Below, in pieces: positions 44,019 through 52,732 of a DNA stretch of 64,000 nt. This DNA comes from an uncultured Neglectibacter sp. (lineage in GTDB: Bacteria > Bacillota > Clostridia > Oscillospirales > Acutalibacteraceae): assembly GCA_946554335.1 (NCBI GenBank), contig CAMNSA010000012.1, forward strand, positions 1 through 64,000, in the 5' to 3' direction. Made by a program: the position numbers and the translations under genes. Positions within the stretch are counted from its first letter, which is position 1. Each line of letters opens with the position of its first letter. The notes under the pieces were generated by a model. The model saw only the letters and a program-made list of their open reading frames with translations, did not search any database and was not told the origin of the DNA.

Positions 44019-44744
44019 ATGCTGAGTATCCAGAGGCTTTGTAAGGAGTATCCCGGGGGAAAGAAGGCGGTAGTTGACCTTTCTTTGGAAGTCATGCCGG
44101 GAGAAATCCTGGGCTTTATCGGCCATAACGGAGCGGGAAAAACCACCACTCTGCGGTGTGCCGCGGGGATCCTGAGCTTTGACAGCGGGGAGATCACCAT
44201 CGGGGGAAAGTCCATCAAAAAAGACCCGGTAGAGGCAAAAAAACAGCTGGCCTTTTTGCCGGATAACCCGGATATCTACGAATTCATGACCGGGATCCAG
44301 TTTCTGAATTTCATTGCGGATCTGTACGAGATTCCGGGGCAGGAGAGAAAAGAGCGGATCCAGAAATACGCGGACGCCTTTGAACTCACCGGCTCCCTGG
44401 GCAGCCGTGTGGGAGGCTACAGCCACGGAATGAGGCAGAAGCTCTCTCTAATCTCCGCTTTTATCCGAAAGCCGCAGGTGCTGATCCTGGATGAGCCTTT
44501 TGTAGGGCTGGACCCTTCCGCCGCCTATCAGATGAAGGAATTCCTGCGGGAGCTTTGCGGGGAGGGCGGAAGCGTTTTCTTTTCCACTCATGTGCTGGAG
44601 GTGGCGGAGAAGCTGTGCGACCGGCTGGCCATCATCCGGGAAGGAAAGCTCATCGAGGTAGGAAGGACAGAGGATGTGGTGGGAAACAACAGCCTGGAAG
44701 AGGTGTTCCTCACCTTGGAAAAAGAGGGAGAGCAGGAAGCATGA
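44019..44744 (+). CDS. ABC transporter ATP-binding protein
   Basis: This is a 241-aa ABC ATPase. Walker A is GHNGAGKTTTLR (about residue 37), the signature YSHGMRQKLSL is variant (SHGMRQ in place of LSGGQ), and Walker B is VLILDEPFVGLDP. The C-terminal H-loop is in STHVLEVAEKL. Such short ATPases with ABC-2 permeases export drugs, lipids or peptides, or handle antibiotics. The real start is ATG 44019 after AGAGGAGAAG. Its stop overlaps the permease start (ATGA). Confidence 0.9.
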   Translation: MLSIQRLCKEYPGGKKAVVDLSLEVMPGEILGFIGHNGAGKTTTLRCAAGILSFDSGEITIGGKSIKKDPVEAKKQLAFLPDNPDIYEFMTGIQFLNFIADLYEIPGQERKERIQKYADAFELTGSLGSRVGGYSHGMRQKLSLISAFIRKPQVLILDEPFVGLDPSAAYQMKEFLRELCGEGGSVFFSTHVLEVAEKLCDRLAIIREGKLIEVGRTEDVVGNNSLEEVFLTLEKEGEQEA

Positions 44745-46318
44745 AAAAGACGATGGCCTTGATCCGAGTGAGTTTTTTGGGGCTGCTCACCTCCTTCAGC
44801 GGCAGGCGGAGCGGAAAAAAGAAGGTTTCCGCGCTGCTGCTTCTGGTCCTGGTGGGAGCTGTTTCCCTGCTTCTGTCTGGCGTGTACAGCTTCGCTTTTG
44901 CGGCTGTGTTGGCGCCCTCCGGCCTTTTGCGGCTTCTGCCAGTGCTGATGGCGGGGATAGGGTGTCTCTTTTCCCTGCTCTTTACGGCTATGGGAGCCGC
45001 CGGGGTCGTGTTCTCCCCCAGGGGGATGGATCTGCTGTTTTCCCTGCCGGTGTCCGCCTTCTCCATCATGCTTTCCAGGCTGATGGCCCTCTATTTACAG
45101 AACCTCTTTCAGCTGTTGCTGTTTCTGCTTCCCAGCGGAGTGGCCTATTTTGTCTTTGGAGGTGAGAGAGGCGTAGAGTTCGCGCTTTTATTAGTGGTTT
45201 CCACTGTGTTTCTGGCCTTTTTGTCCACGGTGCTTTCCGCACTTGTGGGGTTCCTTCTGGCCCTGGTCAACAGCAGGATCCAGGGAAAGGCGCTGCTTTC
45301 CAATCTCTTTTATCTGTTGTTTTTGGCTGGGGTATTTTACCTCTCTTTTCAGATCAACCCCCTGCTGCAGAACCTGATGCTTTACGGCGACGCCATCGAG
45401 GGGGCCTTTTCCGGGTGGCTGTTTCCTTTAGGCCTGTTTTCCGGGGCGCTTTCCGGAGATCTGGGAGCGTTCTTTGCCTTTGCTGCCATCAGCTTCCTTC
45501 CCTTTGTGGGGGTGACCTGGCTGCTTGGCAGGTCCTGCCATTCCCTGCTTACAAGGCTTTCCTCTCACGCCGCCCGTTCGGACTACCGGCTGACGGCGCT
45601 CAAGGGGAAAAGCCCCTTCCTGGCTCTGCTGAAAAAGGAAGCCGGGCGTTTTTTTGCCACTCCCCTGTATCTCTTTAATATGGGGCTGGGGGCGATCCTC
45701 TGCGTAGGGCTTTGCGTGTTCTGCTTTCTGGGGCGGAACAGCCAGGAGCTGCTGGTCCTTACGGCACTGGCGGACCCGTTGGCTTTGGCGGCGGCGGTGC
45801 TGGCGTTTCCTCTGTCTCTCACTGCCAGCGCCTGTGTTTCCATCAGTTTAGAGGGGAAATATCTCTGGATCCTGAAGGAGGCCCCGGTCTCCTCCCGGGC
45901 GATCCTGAGCGCGAAGACTCTGCTCAACTCCCTGCTCATCTGGGGCGGAGGATTTTTGGGGCTTCCCTTCTTGTGCCTGGGATTCTCCCTTAGTCCGGTG
46001 GATGCGGCCCTGCTTATGCTGCTGATCCTGATTTTGGGCGTCTTTGTGCCCGCAATGGGAATCGCTGGAAACCTGCTGTTCCCCAAGATGGACGCCCTCA
46101 GCGAGGCGGTGGTGATCAAGCAGTCTGCCTCCAGCTTTCTGGGGATGATGGGTGGAATGGCCGTGGCCGCCTTGTTTGTGGGAGGCTACTTCCTGCTGGG
46201 GTCCTATCTGGGGGCAAGGTGGTATCTGCTGGCGGTTTCCCTTTTATTGGGGATCGTTTCTTTCCTGCTGCTCTCTTGGAGCTTTCGCAAAGCTCCCGCC
46301 GTTTTGCAGGACCTGTAG
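44741..46318 (+). CDS. ABC-2-type permease, large polytopic
   Basis: This 525-aa membrane protein has about twelve hydrophobic segments. It starts MKKTMALIRVSFLGLLTSFSGRRSGKKK, with a basic cytoplasmic entry. The middle has RLMALYLQNLFQLLLFLLPSG, a typical ABC-2 pattern. It pairs with the ATPase upstream (4-base overlap). The substrate is unknown, and no dedicated regulator is adjacent. The longer open frame from 44555 overlaps the ATPase and is not the protein. A 15-bp inverted repeat lies 40 bases past the stop. Confidence 0.87.
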   Translation: MKKTMALIRVSFLGLLTSFSGRRSGKKKVSALLLLVLVGAVSLLLSGVYSFAFAAVLAPSGLLRLLPVLMAGIGCLFSLLFTAMGAAGVVFSPRGMDLLFSLPVSAFSIMLSRLMALYLQNLFQLLLFLLPSGVAYFVFGGERGVEFALLLVVSTVFLAFLSTVLSALVGFLLALVNSRIQGKALLSNLFYLLFLAGVFYLSFQINPLLQNLMLYGDAIEGAFSGWLFPLGLFSGALSGDLGAFFAFAAISFLPFVGVTWLLGRSCHSLLTRLSSHAARSDYRLTALKGKSPFLALLKKEAGRFFATPLYLFNMGLGAILCVGLCVFCFLGRNSQELLVLTALADPLALAAAVLAFPLSLTASACVSISLEGKYLWILKEAPVSSRAILSAKTLLNSLLIWGGGFLGLPFLCLGFSLSPVDAALLMLLILILGVFVPAMGIAGNLLFPKMDALSEAVVIKQSASSFLGMMGGMAVAALFVGGYFLLGSYLGARWYLLAVSLLLGIVSFLLLSWSFRKAPAVLQDL

Positions 46319-46355
46319 CGGGAATCGTTTTCGAGGAAAAGTTAACAGTTTGAAA

Positions 46356-46412
46356 TTTTATGGGCGATATACAGAAAACCTGCATATCGCCCATAAAAAT
46401 TCATTTTTTATC
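46356..46412. terminator. Long hairpin after ABC permease gene
   Basis: A 15-bp perfect stem, TTTTATGGGCGATAT (46356-46370) and ATATCGCCCATAAAA (46384-46398), has a 13-base loop and is followed by TTCATTTTTTATC. It is a probable terminator, the only clear structure in the first half of the 343-base gap. The second half holds the argG control region. Confidence 0.7.
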
Positions 46413-46557
46413 TGGGAAAGCCAAAAGCTCAACTGGGCATTTTCGTTCCGTAAAATCTTGTGAAAAAAGCAAAGCTGTTGAAAACTTCCCCTTCTGCCTA
46501 AAGGCTGTACAAAGAGGAGGGGCTACAGGGGAAAGGATTCGGTAAAAATTCACCAAT

Positions 46558-46575
46558 TATGAATAATTATACAGA
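46558..46575 (+). promoter_or_regulatory. ARG box (ArgR operator) before argG
   Basis: The 18 bases TATGAATAATTATACAGA agree with the published ARG box consensus TNTGNATWWWWATNCANA at every defined position. It lies just upstream of the argG -35 box, so arginine-bound ArgR is expected to repress the operon. Confidence 0.88.
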
Positions 46576-46581
46576 TTTCTC

Positions 46582-46609
46582 TTGATTTTTTCAGGAGGGC
46601 GTGTATAAT
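46582..46609 (+). promoter_or_regulatory. Promoter of the arginine operon
   Basis: TTGATT (46582-46587), a 16-base spacer and TATAAT (46604-46609). The ARG box ends six bases upstream of the -35 box. A short inverted repeat TTCAAA/TTTGAA (46626-46643) lies in the leader. Confidence 0.85.
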
Positions 46610-46661
46610 AAACACTGTTGACAAGTTCAAAATGAAATTTGAATAAAGGAAGGAAACAGAT

Positions 46662-47888
46662 ATGGCAAGCGAAATCAAGAAAGTGGTTTTAGCGTACTCC
46701 GGGGGCTTGGACACCTCCATCATCATTCCCTGGCTCAAGGAGAACTACAATAACTGCGAGGTCATCGCCGTCTCCGGAGATGTGGGACAGGGGACTGAGC
46801 TGGACGGGCTGGAGGAGAAGGCAAAGAAGACCGGCGCCTCCAAGCTCTATGTGCTGGATCTGAAGGAAGAGTTCGTGCAGGACTATGTTTACCCCACCGT
46901 AAAGGCCGGGGCTGTCTATGAGAACAAGTACCTTCTGGGCACCTCCTTTGCCCGGCCCATCATCGCCAAGGGCATCGTGGAGATCGCCAAAAAGGAAGGG
47001 GCGGACGCCATCTGTCACGGCTGTACAGGCAAGGGGAACGACCAGGTGCGCTTTGAGCTGGCTATCAAGGCCTTTGCGCCCGACATGAAGATCATCGCCC
47101 CCTGGCGGATCTGGGACCTGAAGTCCAGGGAAGAGGAGATCGACTACGCGGAGGCCCACAATGTGCCCCTGAAGATTAACCGGGAAACCAATTATTCCAA
47201 GGACAAGAACCTGTGGCACCTCTCTCACGAGGGACTGGATCTGGAGAACCCCGCCAACGAGCCCCAGTATGACAAGCCCGGATTTTTAGAGCTGGGAGTT
47301 TCTCCCGAGCAGGCGCCTGACAAGCCCACCTATCTGACGCTGCATTTTGAGAAGGGAGTTCCGGTGTCCCTTGATGGGGAAAAGCTAAACGGCGTGGAGA
47401 TGATAAAGAAGCTCAACGATCTGGGCGGGAAGAACGGCATCGGCCTTGCGGACATCGTGGAAAACCGGCTGGTGGGCATGAAGTCGCGGGGCGTTTACGA
47501 AACGCCGGGCGGAGCGATCCTCTATCACGCCCACAACAAGCTGGAGGAGATCTGTCTGGATCGGGACACCTTCCACTATAAGCAGCAGGTAGGCCTGAAG
47601 TTCGCGGAGCTGGTGTATTTCGGCCAGTGGTATACTCCCCTGCGCAAGGCGCTGTCCGCCTTTGTGGATTCCACTCAGGAGACCGTTACGGGAGACGTGA
47701 AGCTGAAGCTTTATAAGGGCAATATCATCGACGCGGGGGTCACTTCTCCCTATTCGCTCTACGATGAGGACATTGCTACCTTTGACGAGGATGAGGTGTA
47801 CGATCAGAAGGATTCCGCGGGCTTTATCAACCTGTTCGGCCTGCCCATCAAGGTACAGGCGAAGAAGGGGCTCAACTACGACAAATAA
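46662..47888 (+). CDS. argG: Argininosuccinate synthase
   Basis: ArgG joins citrulline and aspartate with ATP. The PP-loop [17 protein letters not shown] is at residues 10-26. The family motifs [15 protein letters not shown] and [13 protein letters not shown] are present. At 408 aa it is of normal length. It is the first gene of the arg operon, 53 bases past its promoter. The order argG-argH-argC-argJ-argB-argD-argF covers all steps from glutamate through ornithine to arginine except carbamoyl phosphate supply. ATG 46662 follows AAAGGAAGG. Confidence 0.97.
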   Translation: MASEIKKVVLAYSGGLDTSIIIPWLKENYNNCEVIAVSGDVGQGTELDGLEEKAKKTGASKLYVLDLKEEFVQDYVYPTVKAGAVYENKYLLGTSFARPIIAKGIVEIAKKEGADAICHGCTGKGNDQVRFELAIKAFAPDMKIIAPWRIWDLKSREEEIDYAEAHNVPLKINRETNYSKDKNLWHLSHEGLDLENPANEPQYDKPGFLELGVSPEQAPDKPTYLTLHFEKGVPVSLDGEKLNGVEMIKKLNDLGGKNGIGLADIVENRLVGMKSRGVYETPGGAILYHAHNKLEEICLDRDTFHYKQQVGLKFAELVYFGQWYTPLRKALSAFVDSTQETVTGDVKLKLYKGNIIDAGVTSPYSLYDEDIATFDEDEVYDQKDSAGFINLFGLPIKVQAKKGLNYDK

Positions 47889-48030
47889 CCGGCTGGATAA
47901 ACGGGGGGCTTTCGGGCCGTCTTTTCAGCCGGAGCCGCCCGGCATTTTTCCGAAACGAAGCTTGTTTTCGGAAGGACGCCGGGTATTCGGTTTCTAAAAC
48001 GCTCAATTTATCGGGAAAGGGAACGAGAAC
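47889..48030 (+). other. Structured argG-argH spacer
   Basis: The 142-base spacer forms two stems. CCGGCTG (47889-47895) pairs with CAGCCGG (47926-47932). A two-tier stem, CCCGGC/GCCGGG (47938-47943 and 47978-47983), surrounds TTCCGAAAC/GTTTTCGGAA (47948-47973). No T-run follows, so it is not a clear terminator and may affect mRNA processing or stability. Confidence 0.5.
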
Positions 48031-49419
48031 ATGAAGCTATGGAAGGGCCGCTTTCAAAAAGAGGCAGACTCTAGAACCAACGACTTTAATTCCAGCATCA
48101 GCGTGGACAGCCGCATGGTAAACGAAGACATCGAGGGCTCCATCGCCCATGCCGCCATGCTGGGAAAATGCGGGATCATTGAAAAGACGGAAAGCGAGAA
48201 GATCTGCCGGGAGCTTGCAGGGATCCGGGAGGACATCGACAGCGGCGCGCTGGCTATCGACCCGGACGCGGAGGATATCCACACCTTCATCGAAGGGGAG
48301 CTCACCGCGAGGCTCGGAGACGCGGGCAAGCGTCTGCATACGGCCCGAAGCCGGAACGATCAGGTGGCTCTGGATGTGCGCCTCACCTTGAGGAAGGAAT
48401 GTGAGGAGCTGAAAACCGGGCTTCTCACTCTCATCCGGACGCTGTGCGAAAAGGCGGAGACTCACAGCGGCACCGTCATGCCTGGGTATACCCATCTGCA
48501 GCGGGCGCAGCCCATCACCTTTGGTCATCACCTGATGGCGTACTGTGAAATGTTTCTCCGAGACCTTTCCCGTCTCAAGGACGCTTTAAAGCGTATGGAT
48601 GTGATGCCTCTGGGAAGCGGGGCCCTGGCGGGTACCACCTATCCTCTGGACAGGGAGTATACCGCGCGCCTTCTGGGCTTTCGGGAGATCAGCCACAACA
48701 GCCTTGACGGAGTAGCCGACCGGGACTTCTGCGCGGAGATCGCTTTTTTTGCCTCTATGACCATGGTACACCTTTCCCGCCTTTGCGAAGAGCTGGTGCT
48801 GTGGTGCTCCTGGGAATACAAATTTATCGAGCTGTCTGACGCCTTTTCCACCGGCTCCAGCATTATGCCTCAGAAAAAGAACCCTGATCTCGCCGAGCTG
48901 ATCCGCGGAAAAAGCGGCAGGGTGTTCGGAGACCTGATGGGCCTGCTCACCATGATGAAGGGCTTGCCTCTTGCTTACAACAAGGATATGCAGGAGGACA
49001 AGGAGGCTGTTTTCGATGCGGTGGATACCATAAAGCTGTGTCTCACACCTTTGATTCCCATGCTGGAGACCATGACGGTGCTGGAACAGAATATGCGAAA
49101 CGCGGCGGCGAAGGGCTTTATCAACGCCACGGACTGCGCGGATTATCTGGTCTCTCAAAAGGGACTTCCCTTCCGGGACGCCTATAAGGCGACCGGCGAG
49201 CTGGTGGCGGTGTGCATAGAAAAGGGGCTGACCCTGGAGACTCTGCCTCTGGAGGATTACCGGGGTGTGTGCAGGGAGTTTGACGAGGGCGTGTATGAAG
49301 CGATCTCCCTGGAAAAATGCGTCAACGACAGAAAGGTGGCGGGAGGCCCCGCCCCGGAGAATGTGAAAAGAGAGGTCGGGCGCGTGCGAAAGCTTCTGGA
49401 AGCTTGGGAGGAGCGCTGA
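48031..49419 (+). CDS. argH: Argininosuccinate lyase
   Basis: ArgH splits argininosuccinate to arginine and fumarate. The fumarase-superfamily signature GSSIMPQKKNPDLAEL (about residues 277-292) holds the catalytic serine loop. Also present are LHTARSRNDQVALDVR and THLQRAQPITFGHHL. The 462-aa length is standard. It follows argG after a structured 142-base spacer and precedes argC by 45 bases, all in one ArgR-controlled unit. Confidence 0.97.
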   Translation: MKLWKGRFQKEADSRTNDFNSSISVDSRMVNEDIEGSIAHAAMLGKCGIIEKTESEKICRELAGIREDIDSGALAIDPDAEDIHTFIEGELTARLGDAGKRLHTARSRNDQVALDVRLTLRKECEELKTGLLTLIRTLCEKAETHSGTVMPGYTHLQRAQPITFGHHLMAYCEMFLRDLSRLKDALKRMDVMPLGSGALAGTTYPLDREYTARLLGFREISHNSLDGVADRDFCAEIAFFASMTMVHLSRLCEELVLWCSWEYKFIELSDAFSTGSSIMPQKKNPDLAELIRGKSGRVFGDLMGLLTMMKGLPLAYNKDMQEDKEAVFDAVDTIKLCLTPLIPMLETMTVLEQNMRNAAAKGFINATDCADYLVSQKGLPFRDAYKATGELVAVCIEKGLTLETLPLEDYRGVCREFDEGVYEAISLEKCVNDRKVAGGPAPENVKREVGRVRKLLEAWEER

Positions 49420-49464
49420 GAGCTCCTCGTTCCAAAGGGAAAAAGAAAGGAAAGTGGTCATAAC

Positions 49465-50505
49465 ATGGATCAGATCAAGGTAGGTGTGGTGGGCGCCACC
49501 GGGTACGCGGGGTGTGAGATCTGCCGCATCATTCTGGGACATCCCGGAGCGAAGCTTGCCGCCATCAGCTCCATCAGCTTTGAGGGCATGGCTTTCAGTG
49601 AGGTCTATCCCGCTTATTATGAGCTTTGCGATATGGTGTGCGGCACCCAGGACGAGGTGGTGGAGAAAAGTGACGTCATTTTTGCCGCCTTGCCCCACGG
49701 CCTCTCCCAGGAGCTTGCCGCCCTCTGCGATAAGGCAGGCAAAGCCTTTATCGACATGGGCGCGGATTTCCGCCTGGAAAGCGAGGAGGAGTACCGCCAG
49801 TGGTACGGCGGAAGCTATACGGATCAGGCGCTGCACGAGAAAGCGGTTTACGGTCTGCCGGAATTTTTCCGGGAGAAGATCCGGGGAAAGAAGCTGATCG
49901 CAAATCCCGGCTGCTATACCACCGCGGTGCCTTTAGCTTTGGTTCCCGCCCTGAAAAACGGGCTGATCGAATCTTCCGGCATCATCGCGGACTGCAAGTC
50001 CGGCGTGACCGGAGCGGGCCGAAAGCCCACCCAGTCCAACCATTATCCGGAATTAAACGAGAGCTTCACGGCCTATAAGGTGGCAAACCACCGCCACACG
50101 CCGGAGATCGAGCAGACCTTGTCCATCCTCTCCGGGGAAAAGCTGAAGGTCACCTTCGTGCCCCATCTGCTGCCTATCAACCGGGGCATTTTGGCTACCT
50201 GTTACGCGAAGCTCAAGCCAGGCGTCACGGAAAAGCAGCTTTGGGACGCCTATCACGACGCCTACGACAAGGAATTCTTTGTCCGCCTGCTGCCCGAGGG
50301 GCAGGTGGCTAACGTGAAAAATGTGCGCTGCAGCAATTTCTGTGATGTGTCTCTCTTTACGGACCCGCGCACCGGCACTTTTGTGGCCATTTCCGCCCTG
50401 GACAATATGGTCAAGGGAGCGGCGGGCCAGGCCGTTCAGAACATGAATCTCTCCTTCGGGCTGGAAGAGACCACGGGTCTTCGTCTGGTCCCCCCGGCGT
50501 TCTGA
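49465..50505 (+). CDS. argC: N-acetyl-gamma-glutamyl-phosphate reductase
   Basis: ArgC reduces N-acetylglutamyl phosphate with NADPH. The N-terminal Rossmann motif is VGVVGATGYAGCEICRIILGHPG. The catalytic cysteine is in IANPGCYTTAVPLAL (about residue 150). The C-terminal half has a conserved HRHTPEIEQ histidine segment. At 346 aa the length is normal. It precedes argJ by 184 bases, which include a possible small membrane ORF. Confidence 0.97.
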   Translation: MDQIKVGVVGATGYAGCEICRIILGHPGAKLAAISSISFEGMAFSEVYPAYYELCDMVCGTQDEVVEKSDVIFAALPHGLSQELAALCDKAGKAFIDMGADFRLESEEEYRQWYGGSYTDQALHEKAVYGLPEFFREKIRGKKLIANPGCYTTAVPLALVPALKNGLIESSGIIADCKSGVTGAGRKPTQSNHYPELNESFTAYKVANHRHTPEIEQTLSILSGEKLKVTFVPHLLPINRGILATCYAKLKPGVTEKQLWDAYHDAYDKEFFVRLLPEGQVANVKNVRCSNFCDVSLFTDPRTGTFVAISALDNMVKGAAGQAVQNMNLSFGLEETTGLRLVPPAF

Positions 50506-50527
50506 TTTATTCCTGCTTTCCGGGAAT

Positions 50528-50671
50528 TTGCTGTTGTGTGTGCTGCTGGCCAGAGGAGAGGACACAGAGAGGAAAAAGAAAATTGTAATGACCGTGGCCT
50601 CGGTGAGCTTTTATGCGTTTTTTGCCTCGGTCGTGATTACGGTTCTTTGGAAAATGTTGATTCACAGATAG
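50528..50671 (+). CDS. Possible 47-aa membrane micropeptide between argC and argJ
   Basis: A frame open since the end of argC encodes two hydrophobic stretches, LLLCVLLA and TVASVSFYAFFASVVITVLWKM, around a charged hinge (RGEDTERKKK), with stop at 50669. Starts could be TTG 50528 (47 aa) or ATG 50588 (27 aa). Neither has a good Shine-Dalgarno; GAGAGG lies 15 bases before the ATG. It resembles a small one- or two-helix membrane protein and lies inside the arg operon like two larger membrane genes downstream, but it may be chance. Confidence 0.3.
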   Translation: MLLCVLLARGEDTERKKKIVMTVASVSFYAFFASVVITVLWKMLIHR

Positions 50672-50689
50672 AAAAGAGAGTGGTTTTGT

Positions 50690-51904
50690 ATGAAAGAGAT
50701 ATCCGGCGGAGTTACCGCGGCCAAGGGCTTTACGGCCGGAGGGATCCATTGCGGGATCCGGAAGAACAAGTCCAAGGCGGATCTTGCCATGATCTACAGC
50801 GAGAAAAAGTGTAAAGCTGCTGCCGTTTACACCAGAAACCTTGTGAAGGGCGCGCCGCTGCTGGTCACAAAAGAAAATCTTCAAAACGGCGAGGCCCAGG
50901 CGGTGATCTGCAATTCCGGAAACGCCAATACCTGCAACGTCGACGGCATCGAGAAGGCAAGGCGCATGTGCGAGCTCGCCGGGAAGGCGTTAGGGATCCC
51001 GGCCGGGGATGTGATCGTGGCCTCCACCGGAGTGATTGGGCAGGCGCTTCCCATCGAGCCTATTGAAAACGCCGCCCAGGCGCTGGCGGATTCTTTAAGC
51101 GGCGAGGGGTCTTCTGCGGCCGCCAACGCCATTATGACTACCGACACCAGCCCCAAGGAAGCGGCGGTGAGCGTGGAGATCGGCGGGAAAGAGGTGAAGA
51201 TCGGCGGGATCTCCAAGGGCAGCGGCATGATCCACCCCAACATGGGCACCATGCTTTGCTTTGTCACCACCGACTGCGCCATTTCCGCCCCCATGCTCCA
51301 AAAGGCTATTCACACGGCGGCGGAAGAAACCTTTAATATGATCAGCATCGATGGGGACACCTCCACCAACGATACCTTTTCCGTGATGGCCAACGCTTTG
51401 GCCGGAAACGCGGAGATCTGTGAGGAAAACGGAGATTATCACCTCTTTTTGGAGGGCCTTTTGGCGGTAGCCCGTTCCCTTTCCAAAATGATGGCGGCAG
51501 ATGGGGAAGGGGCGACCAAGCTCCTCATCTGCAGGGTCGAGGGCGCGAAGGACGGAGAAATGGCCAAGACCGTCGCCAAAAGCGTGATCTGCTCTTCCCT
51601 GTTCAAGGCGGCCATGTTCGGAGAGGACGCCAACTGGGGCCGGGTGCTGTGCGCCATCGGCTACAGTGGAGCGCCGGTGGACGTGGAGAAGATCGACGTT
51701 TCCTTCCATTCGGCGGCGGGAGAGGTGAGCGTGTGCAAAAACGGCGCCGGGGTGGATTTTTCCGAGGAGAAGGCAAGCGAGGTCTTAAAGGAAAAAGAGA
51801 TCACTACCCTGATTCACCTGCACCTGGGAGGCGCCGGAGCGGAAGCCTACGGCTGCGATTTGACCTATGACTATGTAAAGATCAACGGAGACTACAGGAC
51901 TTAA
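50690..51904 (+). CDS. argJ: Bifunctional ornithine acetyltransferase/N-acetylglutamate synthase
   Basis: ArgJ transfers the acetyl group from acetylornithine to glutamate, making the pathway cyclic. This fits the absence of argA and argE here. The self-cleavage site is in GSGMIHPNMGTMLCFVTTDCAI. The residue before the nucleophilic threonine is glycine rather than the common alanine, a variant also known in Clostridia. N- and C-terminal parts (GGVTAAKGFTAGGIHCGIR and CDLTYDYVKINGDYRT) are complete, at 404 aa. Two small membrane genes follow before argB. Confidence 0.96.
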   Translation: MKEISGGVTAAKGFTAGGIHCGIRKNKSKADLAMIYSEKKCKAAAVYTRNLVKGAPLLVTKENLQNGEAQAVICNSGNANTCNVDGIEKARRMCELAGKALGIPAGDVIVASTGVIGQALPIEPIENAAQALADSLSGEGSSAAANAIMTTDTSPKEAAVSVEIGGKEVKIGGISKGSGMIHPNMGTMLCFVTTDCAISAPMLQKAIHTAAEETFNMISIDGDTSTNDTFSVMANALAGNAEICEENGDYHLFLEGLLAVARSLSKMMAADGEGATKLLICRVEGAKDGEMAKTVAKSVICSSLFKAAMFGEDANWGRVLCAIGYSGAPVDVEKIDVSFHSAAGEVSVCKNGAGVDFSEEKASEVLKEKEITTLIHLHLGGAGAEAYGCDLTYDYVKINGDYRT

Positions 51905-51930
51905 TCCGGGAAAGAAAAGGGGGAAGCCGG

Positions 51931-52239
51931 ATGAAAGCAGAACAGAAGAGACAGTTTTCTCTATGGGATATCCTGGCGGCAGGCTTATCGGTTTGGCTGC
52001 TTGTCAATTTTCTTCTGTTTTGTGTTCTCTTGCTCATTTCCCTGGAAACGGCCTTTGACCCGGTGCTGGCATTTCTCACCGGAGTGCAGCTGCTTTTGGG
52101 GCTTTGCTTGCTGTTTCCCGCAAAGCGGCTGCAGGTCAGGCGGCCATTAAGGAAGCTGCTGCTTGCCGGGGTTATCTGCAACGCTCTCGTTGTGCTGTTC
52201 TTCTGCGGGACGATCTTTTTGCTGTTGTCCAGCTGGTAA
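51931..52239 (+). CDS. Small membrane protein of unknown function (arg operon)
   Basis: This 102-aa protein has about three membrane helices: ILAAGLSVWLLVNFLLFCVLLLI, DPVLAFLTGVQLLLGLCLLF and LLLAGVICNALVVLFFCGTIFLLL. A basic loop KRLQVRRPLRK lies between helices 2 and 3. I recognise no family. It starts at ATG 51931 after AAAAGGGGG, 27 bases past argJ, and is followed 29 bases later by a second small membrane gene. Its place between argJ and argB, with no promoter, suggests co-regulation by ArgR and perhaps a role in moving arginine or a precursor. Confidence 0.75.
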   Translation: MKAEQKRQFSLWDILAAGLSVWLLVNFLLFCVLLLISLETAFDPVLAFLTGVQLLLGLCLLFPAKRLQVRRPLRKLLLAGVICNALVVLFFCGTIFLLLSSW

Positions 52240-52267
52240 GATCCCCTGAATGGGAGGAGGACGGCTG

Positions 52268-52732
52268 ATGAAACACAAGAAATTCTGGAGTGTTTTTGTT
52301 GAGATCACTACCGCTGTGCTGGTTTTTGGGAGCGTCTTTTTAGTTTTCTGGTGGAATTGTCTTCCCGGCCTGATAGACCGGCTTCCCAGAACGCTTTATC
52401 TGGAAATCTCCCTTTGGGTTTCCGCTGGGCTGTTTGTATTGACCCTTGCGGGATGTGTTTTGGGAGTTGCCTTGATGGGGCAAGGATTGCCCCGATGGCT
52501 GCTGCCAGCGCTGGCTCTTTCGATCCTGTTCGCTGCGGCGGTCTCTCTTCTTTATGGTTCTGCTTCCGTTCTTTGGCTTGGGATTCATGGGGCGATGGAG
52601 CGGGAAGCGTCCCAATATTTTGCTGAAAGGGTAGGCGATATTCTATGGAAATATCCAATAACGAGCGGGCCTCCATTCTGGTGCAGGCTTTGCCCTATAT
52701 CAAAAAGTACGCCGGGGAGACCGTGGTGGTGA
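52268..52732 (+). CDS. Second small membrane protein overlapping argB start
   Basis: This is a 154-aa frame with four hydrophobic segments: AVLVFGSVFLVFWW, LEISLWVSAGLFVLTLAGCVLGVAL, LLPALALSILFAAAVSLLYG and SVLWLGIHGA. The family is unrecognised. ATG 52268 follows GGAGGACGGCTG. Its last 88 bases overlap the beginning of argB in another frame, where its sequence turns to a low-quality tail (SGPPFWCRLCPIS). Either the overlap is real or the natural stop was lost by a frameshift near 52630. Hydrophobic packing ends before that point. Confidence 0.6.
   Translation: MKHKKFWSVFVEITTAVLVFGSVFLVFWWNCLPGLIDRLPRTLYLEISLWVSAGLFVLTLAGCVLGVALMGQGLPRWLLPALALSILFAAAVSLLYGSASVLWLGIHGAMEREASQYFAERVGDILWKYPITSGPPFWCRLCPISKSTPGRPWW

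Noticed and set aside
46618..46646. Second argG promoter at TTGACA
   Set aside because: The -10 position reads GAATAA; the upstream TTGATT/TATAAT pair beside the ARG box is better.
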